Assembly: GCF_003583405.1 (NCBI RefSeq)
Contig: NZ_QXEC01000009.1
Coordinates: 1-64,000, forward strand
Source of the DNA: Micromonospora radicis
Lineage (GTDB): Bacteria > Actinomycetota > Actinomycetes > Mycobacteriales > Micromonosporaceae
Length of the DNA: 64,000 bases
Direction: 5' to 3'
The notes under the pieces are model-generated. The model searched no databases, was not told the DNA's origin, and saw only the letters and a list, made by a program, of their open reading frames with translations. Below, one piece after another: positions 54,553 through 63,201 of the stretch (positions within the stretch are counted from its first letter, which is position 1; every line of letters starts with the position of its first letter). Made by a program: the position numbers and the translations under genes.

Positions 54553-55494
54553 TCACCGGAACTTCGGGTCGAGGGCGTCACGCAGCGCGTCACCCATGAG
54601 GATGAAGGACAGCACCGTGCCGACCAGCAGACCGCAGGGGAAGAGCAGCAGCCACGGATCCTCCAGGAAGTACACCTGGTGGACCGAGATCATGATGCCC
54701 CAGGACTGGGCCGGTGGCTGGAGTCCGACGCCGAGGAAGGTCAGCGTGGCCTCCGCGGCGACGAACGAACCGAGCACGATGGTGGCGTAGACCATCATCG
54801 GGGCGACCGCGTTCGGCAGGATGTGCCGGAACATCAGCCGCGAGTTGCGCGCCCCGACCGCCTTCGCGGCGTGCACGTAGTCCAGGTCCTTCGAGGAGAT
54901 GACGCTGCCTCGGGTGATCCGGGCGACGGTCGGCCAGGCGAGCAGGAACAGCACCAGGGTGAGGGTCCAGATGTTCTGCCGCTTGATCACGGTGAGGAAC
55001 ACGATCGCGCCGAGCAGGAACGGCAGCGACAGGACGATGTCCATCGCCCGCGAGATGATCGCGTCGACCCAGCCGCCGTAGTAGCCGGCGAGCATGCCCA
55101 TCACGCCGCCGAACACCACGATGCCGCCGGTCGCCATGATCGCGATCACCATCGAGGGCCACGCGCCGTAGATCGCGTGCGAGTAGTAGTCGCAGCCCAG
55201 GATGTCGAAGCCGAACGGGTGCTCCCAGCTCGGGGAGATCCGGGACCGGTCGGTGTTGCAGGCCCGCGGGTCCTGGCTGGTCCACAGCTTCGGGAAGGCC
55301 GCCATCGAGCCCACCACGAGGATGTACAGGAAGGCGATCACGAAGACCGGGTCGCGCATCAGCTGCCGCCGGGCGTCCGCCCAGAGGCTGGCACTGCGCT
55401 CCTGGCCGCCGCTGCCCGGCGCATCCGTCGTGGGGCCGTCCCCGCCCACCGGCGCGCCGCCGACGGCGGTGCCGGCACTGCTCAGGTCACTCAT
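54553..55494 (-). CDS. oppC: Oligopeptide ABC transporter permease (OppC type), second Opp system
   Basis: 313 residues. The Gly/Pro-rich N-terminal tail (to about 40) is followed by six helices. The EAA loop reads DLDYVHAAKAVGARNSRLMFRHILPN, and the C-terminus is MGDALRDALDPKFR. ATG 55494 is chosen because GAGGTG lies about 6 bp upstream; the open frame extends further with no conservation. Confidence 0.93.
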   Translation of the reverse strand: MSDLSSAGTAVGGAPVGGDGPTTDAPGSGGQERSASLWADARRQLMRDPVFVIAFLYILVVGSMAAFPKLWTSQDPRACNTDRSRISPSWEHPFGFDILGCDYYSHAIYGAWPSMVIAIMATGGIVVFGGVMGMLAGYYGGWVDAIISRAMDIVLSLPFLLGAIVFLTVIKRQNIWTLTLVLFLLAWPTVARITRGSVISSKDLDYVHAAKAVGARNSRLMFRHILPNAVAPMMVYATIVLGSFVAAEATLTFLGVGLQPPAQSWGIMISVHQVYFLEDPWLLLFPCGLLVGTVLSFILMGDALRDALDPKFR

Positions 55495-55571
55495 GTCCAC
55501 ACCTCGTTTCGCTCCGCCCGGCCACTGGGAGCGGTCGGAAGACCTGCGTTCGCATCGTCGTCGAGCCCCGG

Positions 55572-56633
55572 TCACTCATAGCGGATCCGTGGGTCGAGCA
55601 CGGCGTACAGCAGGTCGACGAGCAGATTGGCGATCAGCACGACCAGCACCAGCATGGTCACCACGCCGATCACCACCGACGACTCGCCGGTACGAGCGGA
55701 CATCGTCACCAGCCGGCCGATGCCGGGCACGTTGAAGATGGTCTCGGTGACCACCGCGCCGGCCATCGCGGCGCCGATGTCGACGCCCAGGAAGGTGATC
55801 ACGGGGATCAGCGAGTTGCGCAGCGTGTGCACGCCGATGACGCGCTTGGTGGCCAGGCCCTTGGCCTTGGCCGTCCGGACGTAGTCGGCCCGGATGTTCT
55901 CCATGATGCTGGTCCGGGTGAGTCGGGCGGTGACCGCCAGCGACGTCGCACCGAGCACCATGCCCGGGATGATCAGGCTGGCCCAGGGGTAGTCGGCCTT
56001 GAAGCCGGGGCTGAACATGCCCGCGGAGATCACGTCGGGGATCCAGTCCTGTCCCCGCAGTACGTTGCCGAACTTGACCCCGACGAACTCGCGCACCACG
56101 AGTCCGAGCACGAAGATCGGCACCGAGATCACGAAGACCGTGCTGATCTTCACCAGGTAGTCGGTGAAGCTGCCGTTGCGCAGGCCGGCGAGCACGCCGG
56201 CGGCGATACCCACGATCGCCTCGAAGAGGATCGCGATGACCAGCAGCTTGAGCGTGAACGGGATGGCGTCCGCCACCAGGTCGGTGACCTCCCGCTGACG
56301 CAGGTTGATGCCGAAGTCGAAGCGGAAGAAGATGTTGGCGAGCCGGTCGAAGAACAGCCCCAGTTCGTAGCCGCTGCCGAACAGGCCGCTGCCGGTCTCG
56401 GCCGGCCGGAAGAGGCAGGGGTCACCCCGCGTACCGAGGCAGGGGTCGTCGTAACCCAGCCGCTCGGTGACCGCCTGGAGCAGCGCGGGCGGCGGCGTCC
56501 GATCCCCGAACAGCGCCCGGACCGGGTTCCCGCTGAACTGGATCGCCAGCGAGGTCAGATAGTGAAGCAGGAACATGGTGCCCAGCACGGTGGGGATGAA
56601 CTGGAGCAACCGTCGAATGACGTAGCGCCCCAT
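55572..56633 (-). CDS. oppB: Oligopeptide ABC transporter permease (OppB type), second Opp system
   Basis: 353 residues, about 40 longer than OppB of the first system because of a larger periplasmic insert after helix 1 (about 65-110, with a Cys pair in YDDPCLGTRGDPCLFRP). The EAA loop is ENIRADYVRTAKAKGLATKRVIGVHTLRN and the end VDLLYAVLDPRIRYE. ATG 56633 (MGRYVIRRLLQF) has GAGAGGAG about 9 bp upstream; an upstream in-frame ATG is not used. Confidence 0.93.
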   Translation of the reverse strand: MGRYVIRRLLQFIPTVLGTMFLLHYLTSLAIQFSGNPVRALFGDRTPPPALLQAVTERLGYDDPCLGTRGDPCLFRPAETGSGLFGSGYELGLFFDRLANIFFRFDFGINLRQREVTDLVADAIPFTLKLLVIAILFEAIVGIAAGVLAGLRNGSFTDYLVKISTVFVISVPIFVLGLVVREFVGVKFGNVLRGQDWIPDVISAGMFSPGFKADYPWASLIIPGMVLGATSLAVTARLTRTSIMENIRADYVRTAKAKGLATKRVIGVHTLRNSLIPVITFLGVDIGAAMAGAVVTETIFNVPGIGRLVTMSARTGESSVVIGVVTMLVLVVLIANLLVDLLYAVLDPRIRYE

Positions 56634-56653
56634 CTCGGGGTCTCCTCTCGGCG

Positions 56654-56702
56654 CTGACGTGGCGGCAACGATCACCCTGGTGGGGAGACCGTTGCCGCCA
56701 CG
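56654..56702 (-). terminator. Intercistronic stem-loop oppA-oppB (second Opp operon)
   Basis: A perfect 15-bp stem (56654-56668 with 56688-56702) and a 19-nt loop between the oppA2 stop (56734) and the oppB2 start (56633). It mirrors the hairpin at the same place in the first opp operon, although the sequences differ. Confidence 0.8.
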
Positions 56703-56733
56703 TCGTGTTACGGCTGGATCAGAAGGCTGTTGC

Positions 56734-58371
56734 TCAGTTCTGCTTCAGCGAGATCGCCGCGTAGTCCGCGCCGTTGACACCGTTCCAGACGAACTGGTCC
56801 ACGTTCTCGCTGTAGACCGCCGCCACCTTGCTGAACCACATCGGGATGACCGGCAGTTCCTCACCCAGGATGTCCTCCGCCTTCTGGTAGGACGGGATCG
56901 CGGCCTGGATCGAGTCGGCCGAGTCACCCTCCTTCAGCAGGGCGTCGAACTCGGCGTTGGTGAACTTGGAGTTGTTGCTGCCCGCGTCGGTGCCGTACAG
57001 CGGGTACAGGTAGGTCTCCAGGAACGGGTAGTCCGGGCCCCAGCCGAGACGGAACGGGCCGGTGAACTTCTTCTGGTCCGCGGTCTCGAGGTACTCCGGG
57101 AACTGCAGGTTGACCCGCAGCTCGTAGTCGATACCCAGGGCTTCCTTGATCTGGTCACCGACGGCCTGCAGCCACTGGTCGTGGCCGGCACCGGCGTTGG
57201 CCCACAGGGTCAGCTTCTTGCCGGCCGGCCAGCCGCCGGCCTCGGCGAGCAGCTGCTTGGCCTTCTCGACGTCCTTCTTGGCGTACGGGGTGACGTCGTT
57301 GCGCGCACCCTCGAAGGTCGGCGCGACGAAGCCGCTGGCCGGGGTGAACCGGCCGTCGAAGACGGCGTCGATGATGGACTGCCGGTCGATCGACAGCGAG
57401 AGCGCCTGCCGGACCCGCTTGTCCTTGAACTCGTCCTGGTACAGCGGCATGCCGACGTAGGTGAAGCTGTTACCCGGCTGCTCGTGGATCCGGTCGGCGT
57501 AGGTGGCCTTGGCCTCCTTGTACCGGGCCGGCGGCAGGGTGTACATCACGTCGAGCTCGCCGGCCTGGAAGGCGGCGTAGCCGGCGTCGACGTCGGCGAA
57601 GATGCGGAACTCGATGCGGTCCGGCTTGCCGGCGTCGCCGTTCCAGCTGTCGCTGCGGACGACGTTGATCTGGACGTTGTGCTGCCAGGTGCCGTCGATC
57701 TTGTACGGGCCGTTACCGATCGGCTTCTCGTTGCAGGCGGCGATGTCGTCGACGCACGCCTGGGCCATCGGGAAGAAGCCCGGGTAGCCGATCGTGGTCG
57801 GGAAGCCGGAGAACGCGGCGTCCAGCTCGACGGTGAAGGTCAGGTCGTCGACCTTCTTCAGGCCGGAGAGCTCCTTGGCCTTCGGCTCCGGAGCCTTCTG
57901 CGGGCCGTCGCCGTCCGGGTCCACGGACTGGACGTCCTTGATGCCGGCGATCCGCTTCATGAAGTAGCCGTTGTTCTGGGCGTTCGGCGAGTACGCCGCG
58001 TAGTTCCAGGAACGGATGAAGGCGTCGGCGTTGACCGGCTCACCGTTGTCGAAGGTGTAGCCGCTCTTGATCTTGATCGTCCAGAGCTTCTGGTCGTCAG
58101 ACTCGATCGACTCGGCGAGGTCGTTCTCGACCGCCGAGGTCTCCGCGTTGTACTTGACCAGACCACGGTAGAGCTGGCGGACGACGTACAGCGACGGCTC
58201 GTCGTCGGCACCGGACGGCGTCAGGAACGCCGGCTCCGACGCGTACACGCGCAGCGTGCCGCCGGCCTGGCCGCCGGTGTCGTCGTTGTTGTCACTGCCG
58301 CCACCGCAAGCGGTGGCCAACATGGCGGTGGCGGTCGCCGCGACCGCCACCTTCAGGAATTTCCCGCGCAT
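56734..58371 (-). CDS. oppA: Oligopeptide ABC transporter substrate-binding lipoprotein, second Opp system
   Basis: A 545-residue family 5 solute-binding protein. A lipoprotein signal peptide ends MLATACGGGS with Cys 22, then a short Asp/Asn/Gly spacer and the SBP_bac_5 fold (LWTIKIKSGYTFDNGEPVNA; RVRQALSLSIDRQSI). It is clearly paralogous to the first OppA but diverged, so ligand preference probably differs. GAGGAGG lies 7 bp before the ATG. Confidence 0.94.
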   Translation of the reverse strand: MRGKFLKVAVAATATAMLATACGGGSDNNDDTGGQAGGTLRVYASEPAFLTPSGADDEPSLYVVRQLYRGLVKYNAETSAVENDLAESIESDDQKLWTIKIKSGYTFDNGEPVNADAFIRSWNYAAYSPNAQNNGYFMKRIAGIKDVQSVDPDGDGPQKAPEPKAKELSGLKKVDDLTFTVELDAAFSGFPTTIGYPGFFPMAQACVDDIAACNEKPIGNGPYKIDGTWQHNVQINVVRSDSWNGDAGKPDRIEFRIFADVDAGYAAFQAGELDVMYTLPPARYKEAKATYADRIHEQPGNSFTYVGMPLYQDEFKDKRVRQALSLSIDRQSIIDAVFDGRFTPASGFVAPTFEGARNDVTPYAKKDVEKAKQLLAEAGGWPAGKKLTLWANAGAGHDQWLQAVGDQIKEALGIDYELRVNLQFPEYLETADQKKFTGPFRLGWGPDYPFLETYLYPLYGTDAGSNNSKFTNAEFDALLKEGDSADSIQAAIPSYQKAEDILGEELPVIPMWFSKVAAVYSENVDQFVWNGVNGADYAAISLKQN

Positions 58372-58734
58372 GGGAGTGCCTCCTCAGGGCGCTCGGCTCA
58401 CGAGGGGGTTGTGAGGTGCCTGCCACTGTGACACCCGATGCGCCCGAGCCGGAAGGCGTGTTATCAAGCCGATACCCGCCCGGGACGGGGCCGACATCCA
58501 CCCGGAGGCGATTTCCCGTCACCCCAGACGCATGGTATGAGCTGCCCGTCAACGGGTTTTAAGCGCCCGAACGGCCGATTGGCAGCGGGGCCGCGACAGC
58601 CCTAGAAGTGGCGGGAATCAGTACCGTGAGCCCCACCACTCGCCTCGCCATGTTAACCGAAAGGACGAGGGAGATTCCACACGGGCGGCCGAACCGAGCG
58701 CCCGGGTGATCGATCCGGCGATCCGGATGATCGG
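58372..58734. other. Intergenic region upstream of the second oppA
   Basis: 363 bp without a supported gene, between the response-regulator stop and the oppA2 start (both minus strand). A TACCAT -10-like hexamer on the minus strand (58532-58537) would give a 5' UTR of about 150 nt, but no good -35 accompanies it. A small cccgtcaacggg palindrome (58545-58556) lies just upstream. Confidence 0.35.
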
Positions 58735-59424
58735 CTAGACGAGCCGCCGGTCCGCCGCCCACCGGGACAACTCGTACCGGTTGGACATCTGGAGCTTGCG
58801 CAACACGTTGGAGACGTGCGTCTCGACCGTCTTGATCGAGATGTAGAGCTCCCGGGCGATCTCCTTGTACGCGTACCCCCGGGCAAGCAACCGCAGCACC
58901 TCGCGCTCTCGGTTGGTCAACTGGTCCAGCTCGGGGTCGGCGACCGGGGCGTCCGGCCGGGCCGCGAAGGCGTCCAGCACGAACCCGGCCAGCCGCGGGC
59001 TGAACACCGCGTCGCCGTCGGCCACCCGGCGGATCGCCGCGGCCAGCTCGTCCGGTGAGATGGTCTTCGTGACGTAGCCCCGGGCGCCGGCCCGGATCAG
59101 CCCGATCACGTCCTCGGCGGCGTCGGAGACGCTGAGCGCCAGGAACCGCACCTGCGGGTGACTGCGGCGCATCGCCTCCAGCACCGCCCGGCCGCCGCCG
59201 TCCGGCATGTGCACGTCGAGCAGCACCACGTCGGGCTCGGTGGCCGCGATCCGACCGACCGCCTCGGCTACCGTGCTGGCCTCGCCCACCACGTCGACGT
59301 GCACCCCCAGCTCGGCGCGGACGCCCGCGCGGAACATCGCGTGGTCGTCGACCAGGAACACCCGCAGCCGCTCGGGCCCGGTCCCCGCCGGCTCGCTCGG
59401 TCGGGTCGACTGCTCGGCCATCAT
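58735..59424 (-). CDS. NarL/LuxR-family response regulator, LiaR-like
   Basis: 229 residues: a receiver domain (about 20-135) with VFLVDDHAMFRAG, phospho-acceptor Asp in VVLLDVHMPDGG and the switch Lys in GYVTKTISPDE, then a LuxR DNA-binding domain (165-225) with LTNREREVLRLLARGYAYKEIARELYIS motifs. The ATG overlaps the kinase stop (ATGA, 59421-59424), so kinase and regulator are coupled. GAGAGGGAC precedes the start. Likely target: the divergent PspC/LiaF-like operon. Confidence 0.94.
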   Translation of the reverse strand: MMAEQSTRPSEPAGTGPERLRVFLVDDHAMFRAGVRAELGVHVDVVGEASTVAEAVGRIAATEPDVVLLDVHMPDGGGRAVLEAMRRSHPQVRFLALSVSDAAEDVIGLIRAGARGYVTKTISPDELAAAIRRVADGDAVFSPRLAGFVLDAFAARPDAPVADPELDQLTNREREVLRLLARGYAYKEIARELYISIKTVETHVSNVLRKLQMSNRYELSRWAADRRLV

Positions 59425-60671
59425 CTGTCCCTCTCCGCCGTGGCCGAGTCCCAGGTGATCGGCAGGATCAACCGGACCTCGGTCCCCTCACCCGGCCGGG
59501 AGCGGATCTCCGCCCGACCGCCGTGCCGCTTCATCCGCCCGATGATCGAGCCCCGGACGCCGTGCCGGTGATCCTCCACGGTATCCGGGTCGAAGCCCGC
59601 CCCCCGGTCCCGTACGAACGCACTGACCTGTTCGGGCTCCACCTCGGCGTAGAGCGAGACGGTCTGCACCCCGGCGTGCCGGGCGGCGTTCACCAGCGCC
59701 TCGCGGGCCGCGGCGACCAGCGCGCTGACCCGCTCGTCGGTCTCCCGGTCGCCGACCACCACGGTCTCGACCGTGATCGCGAAGGTATCCTCGACCTCGG
59801 CCGCCGCCTGTTCCAACGCGGCCGCGAAGCGTTCCGTCGGTGAGGCGGTGGGCTTGTAGAGCCAGTTGCGCAACGAGCGCTCCTGCCCACGGGCGAGTCG
59901 CTGCACCGTCTTGACGTCGCTGGCGTTGCGCTGGATCAACGCGAGGGTGTGCAGCACCTGGTCGTGCACCATGGCGGCCAGTTCGGCGCGCTCCTGCTCA
60001 CGGATGCGCCCCTCGCGTTCGGAGCGGAGCTGGTTCCAGGTCCGCCAGAGCACCGGCGCGGCCACCACCCCCACCCCGGCCAGCCCGACCAGAGCGAAGA
60101 TCACTCCGTTGATCACGGCGTCCAGGTTCTGGGCCGGTGAGTACACCGCGGCGACCCCGATGATGCCGACCGCGACCAGCACCCCGCCACCGACGAAACG
60201 GAGCACGAAGGCGCGACGGTCGCTCTCCTCCACCACGGCGGTGAGCCACGGCACCGGCAGCGAGTCGCCCCACTGGCGCCGCCGCTCCGGGCCGGACTGG
60301 TGCCAGATCACCCCGGCACCGACCGCGATGATCGCGACCAGCCAACCGGCCGTGCCGGTCGCGCCCACCGAGTCGAAGACCAGCACCTGGATCAGCAGTA
60401 CGCCGAGCCCGATCGCCACGAACGGCAGCAGCTGCGCGACGTCCCGGCGGGGCGGCACGGCGGTGTCACCGGGACGCAGCGGTACGACGGCCCAGAAGGC
60501 CGCGTACAGCAGCAGGCCGAGACCGCTCAGCCCGAGCAGCACCATGAAGGCGACCCGAACCCGCAGTACCGGGACGCCGAGGTGCTCGGCGATGCCGGCG
60601 GCCACCCCCGCGGCCATCCGGTGTTCCGGGGCGCGGTAGAGGCGGGGTGGCTGGCTCACGGTGCTGATCAC
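59421..60671 (-). CDS. PspC-domain sensor histidine kinase, LiaS-like
   Basis: 416 residues. A PspC domain (about 8-65: RLYRAPEHRMAAGVAAGIAEHLGVP plus a helix) is followed by further membrane helices to about 215, then a HisKA_3 dimerisation domain with the phospho-His in AAMVHDQVLHTLALIQRN and an HATPase domain (REALVNAARHAG, DRGAGFDPD, GSIIGRMKRHGG). PspC domains sense envelope stress; fused to a kinase they recur in actinobacteria. The start is GTG 60671 just after AGGGAG (short spacing), or GTG 60659. Divergent from a PspC/LiaF-like gene. Confidence 0.92.
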   Translation of the reverse strand: MISTVSQPPRLYRAPEHRMAAGVAAGIAEHLGVPVLRVRVAFMVLLGLSGLGLLLYAAFWAVVPLRPGDTAVPPRRDVAQLLPFVAIGLGVLLIQVLVFDSVGATGTAGWLVAIIAVGAGVIWHQSGPERRRQWGDSLPVPWLTAVVEESDRRAFVLRFVGGGVLVAVGIIGVAAVYSPAQNLDAVINGVIFALVGLAGVGVVAAPVLWRTWNQLRSEREGRIREQERAELAAMVHDQVLHTLALIQRNASDVKTVQRLARGQERSLRNWLYKPTASPTERFAAALEQAAAEVEDTFAITVETVVVGDRETDERVSALVAAAREALVNAARHAGVQTVSLYAEVEPEQVSAFVRDRGAGFDPDTVEDHRHGVRGSIIGRMKRHGGRAEIRSRPGEGTEVRLILPITWDSATAERDR

Positions 60672-60763
60672 AGGCTCCCTGGTCAGGACGGGACGGGGCC
60701 GGCGGTGGTCTCGTTCCGGCACCGACCCGATCGTCACACGTAGCGCGGTCACTCGACCACGGG

Positions 60764-60788
60764 GACGCCCCCGACATCCGGGGGCGTC
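60764..60788. repeat. 9-bp dyad between the divergent stress operons
   Basis: Perfect arms gacgccccc (60764-60772) and gggggcgtc (60780-60788) with a 7-bp spacer in the 185-bp divergent region. It could be a regulator-binding site or a 5' UTR hairpin. Confidence 0.45.
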
Positions 60789-60856
60789 GTATCTCAGGGT
60801 GGGGTCAGGGTCGTTTCCGGAGGCCGCTCGGGCGGCGCGCACAGCAGGATCGAGGC

Positions 60857-62548
60857 ATGACCGACGACGCTGCCCAGCCACCCCGGCCGGAGCCGACGGA
60901 ACCCGAGGCCGCCTGGGACCACACCCCGCCGCCGGTCGCGACGCCATCGCCCGCCGGAGCGCAGCGACCGACCGAACCGGAGTACGACCCGGGTGCCGCC
61001 GCGCCCACGCCCGACACCGCCCCGCCTGGTCCCGACGCCGCCCGACCCGGCGCCCCGGCCGACATCCCACGACCGCCGCCCGGTGGAGGCCCGGCCGGAG
61101 CACCGCCGCCCGGTGGAGGCCCGGCCGGAGCGCCGCCGCCCGGTGGAGGCCCGGCGGGCGCCGCCTTCGGCGGTGCCGGCTTCACCTCGCGGTACGGGCT
61201 GGTCCGCCCCCGCGACGGCCGATACCTGGCCGGGGTGTGTGCCGCCGTCGGCCGGGCCACCAACACCGACCCGGTGCTCTGGCGGGTGCTGTTGGCGGTG
61301 CTCGGCTTCTTCGGCGGCGTCGGCGTCCTGGTCTACGTGGCCGCCTGGCTGATCATCCCCGGTGAGGGCGACAGTGCCTCGCCGGTCGAGTCGATGCTGG
61401 GTCGCGGTCGGTCGAGCATGTCGCCGGTCACCGTGATCGTGCTCAGCGTCCTGGTCGCGGTGGGCTTCGGCTTCATCGTCACCGACGCGTTCCGCGCGGT
61501 GCTGCTCGGCGCGGCAATCCTGGTCGGCGGAGCGCTGCTGCTCAACCGGCAACAGCGGGAGACGTCCACCGCCGGGGCGCCACCGCCCGCGCCACCGACG
61601 CCACCGACCGCTCCGGTACCACCGGTCAGCTACCCCGCACCCATGGCGTACCCGCCGCCGCCCGGCTCCGGCCGTACCCCGACCACGCCCGCCTTCGCGC
61701 CGTACGCGCCGATGTCCGGCACCACCACCGCACCCGGCACACCCTCGCCCGGGCAGCCGGACGAGCCGACCCGGCCGCTGTCGCCGCCGACCTGGCCGAC
61801 CGTCGGTACCCCGGCGGCACCACCGACCTACCGTCCCCCGTTCGCCCCACACGGCCCGTACGCGGGACCACCGCCCCCGCCCCCACCGTCACCGTCACCG
61901 TCACCGGCCAAGCCCAAGGCACCGAAGAAGCCCCGGGAGCGATCCGCGCTCGGCGCGGTGACCTTCTCGCTGATCTTCGTAGCGCTGGGGCTGGTGGTCA
62001 TCCTCGACCTGCTCGGCATCTTCGGAATCGGCGCCTCCGCCTACTTCGCGGCGGCCCTCGCGGTGATCGGTCTCGGCCTGCTCGTGGGTACCTGGTTCGG
62101 TCGGGCCCGGTGGCTGATCGCCCTCGGCCTGGTGACCGCCGTCGCGCTGGGCGTGGCCACCGTCGCCGACTCGTACGACCGGGTACGCGGCGTCGGTGGC
62201 ACGGTCACCTGGGCGCCGACCGACCACCGCGACCTCGCCGTCCGGTACGAACAGAGTTTCGCCGACGCGCTGCTCGACCTGCGGGCGATCGACTTCGACC
62301 AGCAGGACACCGAGATCACCGTGGTGATCAACTTCGGTGAGGCCACCGTTGTGGTGCCGCCGAACGTGGACGTGACCGTGGCGACCCAGGTGACCGCCGG
62401 TGATGCGAACGTCTTCGGTGAGCGGCGTTCCTGGGGCATGGACAACCAACGCCGGGAGACCGTCGACCTCGGCGCGGACGGCGCCGGCGGCGGAAAGCTG
62501 CGCCTGAACCTGCAGGTCAACGCCGGACACATGGAGGTGACCCGATGA
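60857..62548 (+). CDS. PspC domain-LiaF-like envelope stress protein
   Basis: 563 residues. A Pro-rich disordered N-terminus (1-105) includes three PPPGGGPAGA units. A PspC domain follows (about 110-170: RYGLVRPRDGRYLAGVCAAVGRATNTDPVLWRVL), then two membrane helices, a second Pro-rich linker (230-360), about four more helices (365-445) and a C-terminal beta-rich LiaF-like domain (455-563: NFGEATVVVPPNVDVTVATQVTAGDANVFGE). LiaF inhibits the LiaS kinase in Firmicutes; here the kinase and regulator are divergent neighbours. AGGA lies 8 bp before ATG 60857. The TGA overlaps the next ATG. Confidence 0.87.
   Translation: MTDDAAQPPRPEPTEPEAAWDHTPPPVATPSPAGAQRPTEPEYDPGAAAPTPDTAPPGPDAARPGAPADIPRPPPGGGPAGAPPPGGGPAGAPPPGGGPAGAAFGGAGFTSRYGLVRPRDGRYLAGVCAAVGRATNTDPVLWRVLLAVLGFFGGVGVLVYVAAWLIIPGEGDSASPVESMLGRGRSSMSPVTVIVLSVLVAVGFGFIVTDAFRAVLLGAAILVGGALLLNRQQRETSTAGAPPPAPPTPPTAPVPPVSYPAPMAYPPPPGSGRTPTTPAFAPYAPMSGTTTAPGTPSPGQPDEPTRPLSPPTWPTVGTPAAPPTYRPPFAPHGPYAGPPPPPPPSPSPSPAKPKAPKKPRERSALGAVTFSLIFVALGLVVILDLLGIFGIGASAYFAAALAVIGLGLLVGTWFGRARWLIALGLVTAVALGVATVADSYDRVRGVGGTVTWAPTDHRDLAVRYEQSFADALLDLRAIDFDQQDTEITVVINFGEATVVVPPNVDVTVATQVTAGDANVFGERRSWGMDNQRRETVDLGADGAGGGKLRLNLQVNAGHMEVTR
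61073..61162 (+). repeat. Three 30-bp in-frame repeats (PPPGGGPAGA)
   Basis: Units at 61073, 61103 and 61133. The first two differ by one base and the third is degenerate at its end. They lie in the disordered tail of the PspC/LiaF-like protein. Confidence 0.85.
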
Positions 62549-63003
62549 AGGCCCACCGTACCGACCTGGTGTCGTTCGCCTTCGGGCTGCTCTTCCTCGC
62601 GCTCAGCGCCTGGTGGCTGCTGGCCCAGGTGCTCGGTCTCGTCCTGCCGCCGGTCGGCTGGTTCCTGGCCGGCGGGCTGATCCTGGTCGGCGCGCTCGGC
62701 CTGATCGGCGCGCTACGTTCGAGCCGGCACGGCAACACCGCCGCGCCGACCGGGCCGAGCAGCCCCGAACCGGCCGGGCCGGGCAGTACCGCGACGGGCA
62801 GTGCCACAGCGGGCAGTGCCGACCCGGGCGAGGCGGGCAGCGCCGACCCGGCCAGCGCCGAGCCCACCGAACCGGGCGTGTCCTGGCTGGACACCGACGG
62901 CGAGCCCGCGCGGCCGTGGGCGGAGACCAGCGCGGACCGTACGCTCGACCTGCCGGTCGACGACGGGGCCGCACCACCGCAGCCGCGCGGTCCCGCTGCC
63001 TGA
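62545..63003 (+). CDS. Small two-helix membrane protein of the PspC/LiaF operon
   Basis: 152 residues. Two helices near the N-terminus (about 8-32 and 36-58) are followed by an acidic Ala/Gly/Pro/Ser/Thr-rich tail with repeated GSADPG-like units. ATG 62545 overlaps the upstream stop (ATGA), so it is co-translated with the LiaF-like protein and probably belongs to the same stress response. No catalytic motif or recognised family. Confidence 0.75.
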   Translation: MKAHRTDLVSFAFGLLFLALSAWWLLAQVLGLVLPPVGWFLAGGLILVGALGLIGALRSSRHGNTAAPTGPSSPEPAGPGSTATGSATAGSADPGEAGSADPASAEPTEPGVSWLDTDGEPARPWAETSADRTLDLPVDDGAAPPQPRGPAA

Positions 63004-63103
63004 CCATGCGGCACCGCGTACCCGCCGCCTATGCTGGCCGGTGTGCTCCCGCCTGCGTCGGCCAGCCCGTCGCGGGCGTCCTTCGCGGGCCATCGGCTCG
63101 CGC

Positions 63104-63133
63104 GGGCCGCTCGCGGAAGGGCCGCTCGCGGAG
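63104..63133 (+). repeat. Short tandem repeat gggccgctcgcgga
   Basis: Two adjacent 15-bp copies (63104-63118 and 63119-63133) differ at the last base, in the 198-bp intergenic region before the psd-like gene. No other feature is seen there. Confidence 0.6.
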
Positions 63134-63201
63134 GGGCCGACCCCGCCGCCGGCCGGTGATCTCGCGTCCGCCGCCATCAACTCGTCAGGAGCCCGTTCGA
63201 C

